DNA of 64,000 bases from the NCBI GenBank assembly GCA_016165875.1, contig JABBOT010000031.1, forward strand, positions 499,109 to 563,108, written 5' to 3'. Below the pieces are notes generated by a model that was given only the letters and a program-made list of their open reading frames with translations, had not been told where the DNA came from and ran no database searches. This DNA comes from Acanthopleura granulata (lineage: Eukaryota; Mollusca; Polyplacophora; Chitonida; Chitonidae). The position numbers and the translations under genes are program-made. This document shows positions 1 through 12,200 of this stretch, piece after piece (within the stretch, counting starts at the first letter, position 1; the number at the start of each line of letters is the position of its first letter).

Positions 1-100
1 GACAGCTTTGTGAAAGACAAGAATGAGTTATACGAAGTTTCCTTTAAATGTATCAGAGGTTTCATATGTTCAAGAGTCATTAAGCGTATGTTATACTTAC

Positions 101-275
101 TTGACTATGGCACAATACACGGACACTATGACGACAGAGATGACAACTACAGCAGATATACAAATGAGGACGATGGCGTAAACCGGTAGTACGGGTCTGC
201 TGGCTTCTTTGATCACCTGGCGAGGATGGTGACGATTGGATCGCGTAGACGGATTATGATCTTGTGTCGCCGAGT
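101..275 (-). CDS. Exon 7: transmembrane segment
   Basis: After acceptor CTTTTCAG (ending 276) the phase-1 frame gives a polar stretch, then about 27 hydrophobic residues containing AIVLICISAVVVISVV, then a GTAAGT donor at 100-95 in phase 2. This is a single membrane span following the mucin-like stalk, giving a type I topology with the PLAT and TSR domains outside. The next coding exon would lie left of the window; bases 1-95 show no convincing exon. Confidence 0.75.
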
Positions 276-3200
276 CTGAAAAGATACTGCAGTCAATTTC
301 AATCAGTCAAACTTTGCTAGAAACAAGTTACCCTATCCTACATCAAAAGTCGTTTCTAACCGCGACATAAACGATTATATTCCGTTAACTATCTGGAAAT
401 TTTAGGATTGATGTGGGTTAATTGTTATTTCCATAACCATGCGCAATATACTTGTTCAGTTGAGCCAAAACAGTGATAACTAATCAGCTTGTGGCGTCAT
501 GGCTTATAGCATGACTTCAACTGACTAAGATTTTAGTAAGCTATGAAAGGCAGATTCTTTCCTCAAACTAAAAATGATTCTTTCCTCAAACTAAAAATGC
601 CAACCTTTTTGAATGATGCGAGAACGAATTGTGACGTCTAGATTACGTCTAGATGACTGGGTCGCTAAACTGGTGACGTCGTGATCTAGGAGGGATTTCC
701 GTTTCGTAACATATTTCGAAGCCTCAACTGATGTTAGCACTTTCTCGATCCTGGGATACCCGTTGTTTCCTGTTGCAGCTGACGGTGGTGAGGGCATTGT
801 TGATGAAGTAGTGGTTGTCGCCTTAGGAACAGCAGCTGGTGTTCTCTCTGAGGCTTCTGTGAGTCGACCTCTAGCATTCGCATCGATGAGAACTGGTTTT
901 GTAGAAACTGGTGATGGATTGTCTCTTTTCTTCTGTGTATTCAAATACTCGAGAGTCTTCCAGTTCCTAGATGTAGTGGATTTGTGTGTGACAGTGTGGT
1001 GAGTTTCCTCTTGTTCTTTATGAGAACTTTCCGAAGTTGAAATCGCAGATGGGTGTCTCGATCTGGGGTTTTGCCAAGGGCGCGAAACCCTAAGACGGTA
1101 CGTTGGGCTTGATCGTGTGCGATTTTCAGTCAGTATCGTGGCTGTCGTCTGCTCCTTCCAGTTTCGTCTTGGTGGATTTGTCACAGAAAAATATCTCTTG
1201 GAATATGACGTGACTGTTGTTGTTTTCGTTGGTGTTGTCGAGGTAGTCGTACGAGGTCTCGGATAGCGATGGCGGTGTTCGATGGGTAACCGAAGAAATG
1301 GTCGATAAGTCGTCTGGCGGCGGTAATATGTCGGGCGCGGACGTGGTTGGCGCCAATCGTACCTGTGGCGTATAAGTGTTGTCGGATAAGGGACGTATGG
1401 CCGATGGAATCGTGGAGTTGCCGCTGTTGTTGGGCGGTGCCATTGCCTGGTATCTGGAACCCACCACGTCCTAGCTGCGGCTGCAGATGTCGTTGGTACC
1501 GTTGTTGTAATAGGATCAATTCGTGTACGCTTGCTGGCGAAGTATGTCGTTGACTGTTTTGTTGGCTCAAGGGTGGGGAAGAAGGGATATCTTGTACTAG
1601 GTAAAGAGTTGTTTACTGTTTGAGATGTCATGGGTGATAGATTGACCGTTGAAGACGTAATTTTGTTTGAATGTGTGAACGGTGTCGTGGATTCTACAAA
1701 AAAATGAAAATACAATATGATGTTCAAAATCCACGAAAATACAACGTATATATATTATTGGCATGGTGTAGAGATCATCTTAACCATCACACTTAGCTAT
1801 CACGACAGTTTTCAAGCGGTTCTGTTTCGTGTATTTTCCTTACCGCTAATATGTATTTAAAAAGTAAAAAAAAATATCAGACCTTTGAAACATCATATAA
1901 ACATGCTGATGAAACATACCCCGCGCAACTCTCCGTTCATATGAATTATTTTATTATCTTTCATTGCCAATTTCACTAGCCTTCATGATTTACCTGATGA
2001 TGACCTGATTTACCTGGTGATGACGTCATGATCAGCGGCGGAAGTGACAAACTGAATCTCACCACTGGGTTTTTTTTCCCACGCTTTCCTGCGTTCGCGT
2101 AAACTATTGGTACAGTAGTGTTTACTTCACCGGCTGAAGAGAGACAAACAGAGTCCATGGACAAGAAACAGAAGTGAGTAAGTCACACCAAGACTTGAAA
2201 ATAATTCTTTTGTATTTGTAACTTTCTTTCAATAATTTGGGACCTGTAGGCCTATCGCCTGAAGCTGCATGTTTATTTTCTGCCTTTGAGGTGTCGTTTT
2301 AATGGGTAAAGAAACAAATTATTTCTGAAGCGCTAACCAGAGGTGTTCTTTGTTACGGGGGTGGGGCAACATTTGTCAAGAGAGAACCATGGGTGCAAAT
2401 GGAAATTTGTAACAAACCCCCTCCAGTCCCATCTAGTTATTCGCCAAAAAATCGTCATGGTTCTGCAAGGACAACCTTGCTGACAGAGAAGACCCAATAT
2501 TCTTAGTACTCAGTGGCGATCGTTGTTTCTTTGATCCTGAGACTTACCTTTTGTTGTTTCAAATGAAGTTGTACCCAGTATTGATGTTGATGATGTGGTC
2601 GTCATTTCTGTAGTTGTTAATGTTGTCACTTCCGTCATTATTGTAGTCGTCGCTTCGGTTGTCGATGTCGTAGTCGTGCACTCCTCTTCGGCACAGGGTT
2701 TCTGCTGTCTCGCTCTCCCCTGACACCCCAGTCCCCCACAGCCCGGAGGAGGCCAGTCACAACTGCGGGTTCTCACCATCCGGCCACCCCCGCACACCCG
2801 AGAACACTCACTCCACGGGCTCCATTCTCCCCACCCACCGTGAACTATGAAAAATATGAAATTTTGTAAACTGACTGAAGGAATGATTGATTTTAGTTTC
2901 ACGTCCTTAAACCAAGAGAGTTCCTACCACTAAACTCGGGTGAGCAATGCAAATAAATTGTCCTACAAAACTGCGCTACCCTTGAAAAAAGTGGGGATAG
3001 AGGGGGGAGGGGAGTAATCGCCAAGGGCAAGATGGTTCCTGTAATGTTGGGAAAGGTGTTAAGTTTGATCACCCATGAATCTGTGCGATTTCACCGTGGT
3101 GAAATCCTCGTGAAAACAAAAAACGCAGCTATTTATGATTGTGTCGAAACAGTGGAAACTTGAATCATGTTTAACGTATACTTATTGAGGCTGGTGGTCC

Positions 3201-6200
3201 TGTATAGTCGAGTAGTGGCTGTGAGTGTACGAATGAAAAGCCTTCCCAGAAAGACCGCCCCACGTCTTCTGGTCTACCCGTAGATGTGCTTTGGGAAGAA
3301 CCAACAAATCGTCCTTTTATGAACGATCTTAGTTTGTTTTCACAACGAAAAGCAGGTTTGAAAAGTGATACCGTGAAGCCGAGAGAAAAAAAATGTGGGT
3401 AGTGGACTGGTCTCACACCCTCTTATAGTTAGCAGATAAATAAACAGAGCGATGAGACGGGTTTGGGGACCGGAATGCTGTAGCCGGAAGAGCCATTATA
3501 CTATTTGTTCTAAAGTCCCTTTATATGCGGGAGAGTAAGATTTTGCCTCGCACAGATCAATATCCAGTAATGTTATAGTCCGACTGCCCACCGAGGCATC
3601 AGGGATCCCACAAAACCCAGCTGCAGTTGTAGACCTTTGTCTGTGGTTAAGGTAACACATGCGCTATTGGTGAAATTGGGTCCAAGGTTTGCCTTCGGAT
3701 TGAAGAGTGTTGGGACAATGGCTGGAAAATACTCCCGCAAAGACAATAGCTTGGTGTTAGTCCTATTTTGCATCTACTTAAAATAGATCAGATTTTTTTC
3801 TATTTTGCCTAGAACTCGAATTTTTTTTCACAGGTTTACTACCCATAGCTGTGAAGGATATACTGGGGACAAAATGCTGTGACATCATGTTTTCTTCTCA
3901 TTGTGTATACATGTGTTGAAAGTTGGGACAACGTTGCACTGGAGGTGGCGGGGTGCAAGTTGTTACTTTTTAAACACTTACATGAACAGCTAGAATAAAA
4001 CCCTAAGTGAGGTAAATTGACAAGAAGCCGGATTTCACCGGTAACGTGTGCCCATTTGCCAATTATCACTCTGGTTTTACTCTCTGTGCGGTAGTCTTTC
4101 ATATCACTTCCACCTCAAGAAAGTTCCGTGCAATGCACTTAAAACCTTAAGTTCCTTAAGTACATATACAATGAAGCCAACAGACAGAAATTCCGAGAGA
4201 TATCATTTATAATACCAGCCATTCATAAAATTGTCCAGGTGTTGTATAGATTTGGTGAACTTGGGACAAACTGTTCAAGAGATAGAGCGTTTCCAAGCCT
4301 TTTTATAAAATCAAAATTAATGACCTCAATGAACTTAAAGGAAAAGGTCACTGAAAATCAATAGGGTTCTTCCTCATGCCAAAGTGTGTGTTTGGTGAAC
4401 TTGTGCCAAACCTTTCTAGTGATATCATGTTTACAAGTCTTTTATAAAATGTAACTCAAATGATCCCAATGACCTTGAAGAAAAAGGTCAAGATCGATGA
4501 AAACCAATAGGGTTCACACCAATGTGTAAGTTTGGCGAAACTTTCTAAACCGTTCTAGAGATAGATCATTTACAAGAATTTGACTCCAAGAATTTAACTC
4601 CAATGACCTTGAAGGAAAAGGTCAAGGTCGCTGAAAATAAACAGGATTCTTTCTCATGCCAGTGTAAGTACGGTGTACGTTTGGTGACCTTGGGCTAAAC
4701 TGTTATAGAGATAGGGAGTTTACAAGCCTTGTAAAAATTTAACTTAAATGACCCCAATGGCCTTGAAGAAAAGGTTAGGGTCGCTAAAAATCAATAAGGT
4801 TCTCCATCCTGCCAGCGTGTAAGTGTGGAGTAAGTTTCGTGAGCATCGGATGAACCGTTCTAGAGATAGAGCGTTTACGAGGAATATGGACAGACAGACG
4901 GACGGACGGACGAACGCCGCCCTCTACGACAATACCCCTTGGTTAAAGTTGACCGAGGGGTAAACATGGGTACCGTCCTTGGTCAAATTATTGGCAAGTT
5001 GTAGAAAAAATAAAAGAGTGCCACGCCAAACTTGTGGGTATGTATATTTGAGTTGAAGTTACCAAACTTGCCCTACATCAAGAGAATAAGGAAATCAGTG
5101 CACTGATGTAACTTTAATATCGGTTTTTGGGAACCCTGGATGGCAGTGCTCATAGAAGATCTGGATTTCCGGTTCCAATCCATGCAGTTTCCGTCAATTC
5201 GACTGCAACTTTAGCTAATAGAGGCTTTTCAGGTAACTGTCTAAATAAGGGGTTTTGCTTCGGGCATAACCATTACTATGCCATCTCCAAATAAACCTGA
5301 CCACTGTCATATAAATTGGTCATTCCTAATGGCGACGTAAAATACAAATCTTCAGTGCGTAGTCTTTCGAGGAACATGGCTGTAAATCTTTACCAACGTT
5401 GAGCGCATTTAGAGACTTGAATTTGACGTGCTCTGTATATCTGAACCATTTTATAGTGCATGTTACAACAAAGTGTAGATACACACTGTACTTAGTGAAC
5501 TGTTAGCAAAGGAGCATTTGTTATTATAAATCAACCATGATAGTAGCATACATGGCAGAAGCAACACAAGCACGACACTACTGTTCAGACTTCCCACTTT
5601 TCATCAATGGAAGAATGCTTTGAAATAGAAACGGAAGCTACATCTTCTGGACATGATTACTGGCGAACTTGTAGAGTGTCGACTGCTTCAAAGGCAGAAA
5701 AACACGTCTGCGCATGGCAATGTATGTTTTAGCGGAAGTTGTGGAGAATTATGGATGTAAATAACTTAATCACCCCTCAAACTATCTGGCAGTTTAACTG
5801 GGGGAACATGGCAGTGTGTTTACAGGAAAATATCCAGCCTCTACCCTCGGCCAAGGATGTTTTCAGCAATCTTGTACACCGTGTATGGTTAGCAGCCATC
5901 TAAAATTACCAAACAAACAATCAACGGCCCGTTGACATGTCGAACGTTGACACTGAAACTAAAACACGCCGACAGGGCCCAAGAAATGAAGACGGCGTGA
6001 TACGGAAGCCACGGAATTCATACAGTTAAAATACGGCCTGTGAGTTTCCGATTTCGAACGCCGGAGGACATTTGTTTTCTTGCCTTTACTATAGATCGTT
6101 GATAACGAGGCGTACATGTCATGTTTTTAATTTCTGTGGGAGGCGCGTGGGTGGTGGGGCACAATATTACCTGACATACTGACCACAGATTTAAGCGATA

Positions 6201-9200
6201 TTTGGCAATAACACCAATCCGTAGATAAGTCACCCGGGTTATTTTAGAAATAATATTAAATGATAGCTTCCTATTATGAAGTCGCATAACGCCTTCGGTG
6301 GTAGGGTAAACATTTTTCAACGCCCACAACCCTTCATCTTTAATTAGGGTAGGTTAAATGAATACAGTTTATGATATGGAAATATCTCACGACAGATATG
6401 CTATGAGGTTTTCTTGATTACATCGCTGATTCATTCCCGAAAGTTGTAGAAACACAAAGAAAAAAAATTATAATTGTATAAATTTCTTAAATTTTGCAAT
6501 GAGTATAATCCCATGGTGAGTAAATTTGGACATAGTGTCCATAATGATTCACAACTGTGTTGACGTGTTGACTCAGATCGCCACAATGCATATACGAACA
6601 GTTGCAAGCAAAAGGAGTCTTGATTAAGCTCAACCTACAACCCAGCATGATACACGATTTGAAACCTGATTTAACTGATGCGCCTGTATGCGTCTTTCCG
6701 GCAGCATTGAAATCTGATAAATTCTTCTCTGAATGCAAGAATCTATCCTTATTTCTTACTTCATATACCTTCCTATTTGCAATGTGGTTTGTGTTTAACA
6801 TTGTTTGGGAAATTTGGTTTTTCGATTTTCTGAAAACAAGGTTGTTGCCTTGCTTCCGTATGTCACTGTTACTACTATATTATTGTTCTATTCTCTGATA
6901 ACAATTGTAAAGATAAAATTGAAACAGGCCGTACGAACTTCTAAGGTAATGTATAAAGGATTGATACAGAAGTGGTTTCTTCGCATATAATTATATGATA
7001 AGCTATCAAATATGCCCTGGAGCGAAGGACGGCTATGAAGAAATATTAGCATTCTGCTCTTATATAGGTTGCTTTAAAATCCGATGGATCAAAATTTATT
7101 ATTAGACAAAAAACAGCATAACCAGATGTGTGCATGGAATTAGGGTACAAGTCGGCGAACAGTACTGTATACAATATGACCAGGTATGACTATACCGCAA
7201 ACCATAATATCAGCATTTTTTAAAAATTATATCAATTGAATTACAAAACTTTATGCTTAACTTAGACACACTTTAGTAGAATAATGATTACACCCAACCC
7301 ATGCCATTGTCACTAGACGCTCACAGCCGTGTAATTAAAACAGTTCGGGCAGAAATTCGAGACGCCTTATCTTCCGGGTATGTCGGCCGTACAATTTGCC
7401 GTTGAGTGATTTACTGCGCTTTTTTTGTACGAAAACTATTCGCCACTCGTGGTCCTATCTTGTGGAATCTGGGAAATAAAATATAGTTTCCTGTTTTTCT
7501 CTTCACATCCTGAAATTCTGGGACAAAGTCGAAGGGCGGGCGTAGTACTGGCGAACGTCGTTGGAAAGTCAAACGTGCTTATCGACTAAACAAAAGCAAC
7601 CGTTACCGAAGGATTAAGTAGTGTGCCGATAACAGCGTAAAGAAGGGGAGGGGGTAGCATGTGCCCTCATGGCATTCCTCACTCCTCAGAAACGCTAGCC
7701 GATGCAGTGGGGCATGTGGAGTGGTGAAGAAGCGAACTGGCGTTAAATAAAGATGTTGACAGTCGTTTTCCAGCTTTGGTTTTCTGGGGTTCAAGATAAG
7801 GCAAAGTTGACAAAAGGCATAGTAAACGCCTCGGCTAATCGACATTACGTTCCTGACTCTCGGAAACTGTTTGGGAGGGTTTGCGAGTCAGAGAGAGGCG
7901 TTTCTCATATCGTTGATAGTTTTGTAATTTAGTAGTGTGACGCTGGCATTTCGTGCTCTTTGGATGGCATGACCGTCACGTAATCTCGGTGGGGTGGAAT
8001 GTGTTCAGTACGAACTTGGAAAACAAATGAATAGATTGTAAACACACACACACACACCGCGTCTTCACAGCAAAAACGATGTTTGCCTGCATTTGTGAGC
8101 TTGTCATCTTAAATCCATAAAACTAAAACCAGGCTCAAGTTGACAACTTCATTGTGATTTTCAGTTCATAATCCTGAAAAATCAAATGGCCAATGACTTG
8201 TCTTCACTGATCACTTCTTAGCGGTCTACAATGTTAACAGCAAGGATCCGAAAATAATTAAGAGTTTGACTTCAGTCATACAAATGGCTTCTTGAGTGAG
8301 TCCAAACACGCAGTTACAACAGAAAACGTCCAAATATAATGTCTGGTACATCAAACAAGCTATAAGCCTATTTGTTTTATGGTAAGTTGCCACCTCCATA
8401 AGGTACAAATTTGCCAACAAATTTATTCCTTCCATTATTAATTATTCTTTATCGCAGGCTCAAAATGTGTTCACGTATACGTTTGCAGTCATTTGTATGG
8501 ATGGATGAATCGGAGTTCCCGGTGTAAACCACCTACCTTTCACAAAGTTACCGACAAGCTTGACCACATGTATGGCACCACATGTACCGATCGTCAAGAT
8601 GGACTATAATTTGTCTTCAACGAACGTTAGGCTGCATAAACTGTCACATGAGAGTAACCCGCTTATTGCCAACAACACCCTTACGAATAAACAACGAGAG
8701 CGGCAGAATCTAAAATACCGGAACTTGTACGTTATACTGCTTGCTCCCTTGTTTGTCTAGGCGTGAAAGAAAATTTCGAACAGTTCGAATGTTATTGCTT
8801 TATTCAACACAACAAGAAATTCCAAACACTCGAACAAATTATAACTTGACACTGCTCTTCGTCCGAACAACGTTTGTCTAACACGCATACTTACTAACAG
8901 CTGAAGCGTTTTCTTCTTGTCGCATCCATTTGTTGAAGTTAAAGACGGAATCTCCGCTTGTCAGGTTGTCGTGAAGTACAATCTGAAGAATAGAAGAAAA
9001 ACGTCAGAATAAACATACGTTGTCTGCTCTTACCAACGTTTAAAGCCTTTCAAAATAAATTATTACTCTACCGGAACGAAGACACAGAAGACGTCGATTC
9101 AATATTATTCTCGAACATAGGAGTTTCAGGATTCCCCAGTTGTCATTGCTCATTGAGGCCTTCAGGGCAATAAACCGTTGTCTCGTGTATCTTACACGAA

Positions 9201-12200
9201 GTTCCCTGCACACCATTTGTCTTCCACCATACAACATGCTATGCGGAATATCATGTGACCGTGTATCGACCAATGGAAACCAAGAATCACCCTATGGGGT
9301 ATAATAATATGACATATATATGGAGGTGTAAAACTTCGTCAGTGTAGCTATTACGGCACATCTGAAAATTCGTGAGATTGGTCTTAACCAAAAAAATGAA
9401 CTGCGTCATCATGAATGTACTGCTGATAATTAGAAATATAATTGAGGTTACACGTTCGTTTAGAACGATTAACATCAAATGCCTCTAAAAGACGGGAGTC
9501 GCCATGCGTTTGAAACATTCCGATGTAAGGCGGTGTCGGATAAACAAGTCTGATTGAATAAGTGACTGGAAGAAATTAACTAAGTCACATAAAATGGACT
9601 ACACCTAAACTATGTCAACTATTCCGGCGAGAGCTAGTTCCATCTTAAATCAATCACATAACGAGTTTATATGGATAACAACTTCTGTTTATTGTGAAAC
9701 CACGTTTCGGTGTAGATACTAATACCGTTTTCAAGCATAATGAACCAGTAGCAACTCTCTTGAGGACAACACAGAGAAACAATGGTGTGTGTGTGAATTG
9801 AGGATGAAGGGTCAAGAGGTTACGGGGTCAGTGGGTGGCTCGATTTGTCACTTCTGAGATAAGTAGGCGGTGGGGATTTGTACGCCACGGTCACAGTTGA
9901 TCTGTGGATTAAATCTTTGAATGTGAATGACCACCTTTAGTTTCCTTGTTGTGGTGTTGGTTATGTTCCTTCTCAGGGTCTTGACGTTTGACAAGTCAAT
10001 TTTATGCTGCGAATTAGATTTGATGTAGTCTTTGAGCGGTATAAATCAATCAATCAATCGCGAACCAGTTGACAGGATCATTCATGTTATAGCCAATTCC
10101 ATCCTTACCGACGTTCTTTCAGTCAAGAAATTCATCGATCAAGTAATTAAATATTTTATTCATAAATTTAACTAACACATAAATGGCAAAGAGCTGCAAC
10201 ATGTAATGACAGCAGCCTCTGACTCATTGGCGTATAGAAAAGATTAAAAAAAAACGGTTATGTGATTAGTGCCACAAACGGGGCCTTCAGGTTTATAGGA
10301 AAAATAGAATGGACCTTTTTTTGTGGAAGTGGGCTTACTTCAAAACACATTTCGGAATTCGATCCCGTGAGAGAGTACATGGGAAATCAAGGAACACATC
10401 ATCGCTACAAAGTATTTCGAACACTTGCTCATGCGAAGTGGAAACTAAAAACTTCCTATGTTTTAAGAGATGAATTCTAAAAATGATGATTGTAATATAA
10501 GCGGCTGGGAACAATAGCTAGACAGTGGATAGAATTGCTCAAAAAAGCACAATTTCTGTTCTTTACATTCAAGGTCGGTGAGTACATTAATGCTCGAGAG
10601 TACATGTGTATGCAGTACGTTCTGCACAGATATGTTGCCGAAGATGATATATATATATGTAACTTGCGACAACTATATATACATGCAGATAGATTAAGGT
10701 AACCTATATACATATATGTGTGTGTGCGCGTGCGCGCGCGCGCGCGCGTGTGTGTGTGTAGAAGTAACACAATGCCTGCGACACAGTTAAAAGCACATGA
10801 CTTAAACAGTCTCTAACAAAACTGACATCGTTTGTATACGGAACGTCCTAAAGTTGGATGAGCGCGCAAATAGAAAAGGTGTATCGCTGATATAAAACAG
10901 AGGTGAAGAGTGTAGTAGACCCAATTGATGGTTCTGTCACACACACGCTTTTTTTGTCTGAATCTAATTTTGTGCAATGTCATAGTGGCAGGAGAATGTT
11001 TGATGATAAATACTGTTTGAGTTGAAGGTGACAAAGTTACCTCATAAATCGAGAGGGAAAACAATGCGAGTTTGTAATCCGAAACAAGGTTGGATGACCC
11101 GGAAGAGGAATGTTCTCCTTCATCGAGTCATGTGTGGAATGGGATTGTCGCAGACAGTCACGTGGTGGCAAAAACATCTCATACACGTACAGGCTGGCGA
11201 GAAATACGTGGAAGCATGGAAGCCTGGAGCGGTCACAATCATGAAACATAGCATACTGACCATGAACAACACAAATATGCGAGCAGCCACACTTATTTCA
11301 TGTGATCCATGGGCAAGTTGTATAGGTAACGTTATACAATAAATTTGTTTGGACAAAATGATTTCAAAGCATCTATAAATTACTGTTTAAAAACGTAGAG
11401 GATATAGGATATACACACGTATAAGTAAGCCAGAGATATCAATATTAAATATATTTAATAAGACAGAGGGTTTATTATAAGTTAGAACACCGAGACAGCT
11501 GACGGAGGAAACGATATGTAGGCAAGTTTTAGTTCTAAAAGGTATGACTGATTGATTTAGACTGATTGGTGTGTTTTTTGATGATTATCATGCATGACAT
11601 ATCGTGAATAACCTAACTATATTGTCCATTCATTCCCGTTTATACGACTGTATTTTCGAGAAAAGTCAGCACATTTTTGTAGGCAAGCATTTTAGGTAAC
11701 ATTTGCAGATGATATAAAATCGGGCAGATTTACATGAGCTGAAATATTCCGTACTTTTTTAACAGTATTTATTAAGCCGTTTTCTGGAGGCTGGTTACAT
11801 GTTAACAGAAATATCGTTGATTCCCTTATGCTCCGATTTGATTTGCAAATATTTGCACCCAAGCATTTTAAGTAGGCCCTTGCAGAGGGTATAAAATCGA
11901 GCAAATATATTTTGATGAGTAAAGACCAACAGTCGATTTACTCAAAAACAAAATCGTCCTTTTCGCTTTGCGTACATCGACATCTTTCCGCAGATTAGAC
12001 CTATATGCAAGCACGTTCCCATAGGTACAGTCGTATGGTGGTCACAGAATTCACGGTCGCCAGATTTTTTGATGCTGTGAGAAACTGACGATCGCCGCTT
12101 TGTTTAGCCAGGTGGTAATAATTTCGTGCTACACACAATATATCTGCACCATCACTAGCCTGCGTGTTATTTCTTCTGCTCGAATCAGCGTCTGACATTT

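Larger units (their letters stand above)
2845..8894 (-). other. Intron 4 of the PLAT-TSR gene
   Basis: About 6 kb without a supported exon. It holds one copy of a dispersed repeat (3900-4110), a four-copy satellite (4227-4945), a (CA)n tract (8042-8057) and otherwise unique AT-rich sequence. I see no convincing exon or RNA gene at 5000-8000. Confidence 0.6.

Noticed and set aside
763..1570. Additional frames antisense to or out of frame with the mucin-like exon
   Set aside because: Low-complexity Thr/Pro/Arg coding sequence leaves other frames open; the phase-matched frame with splice borders explains the region.
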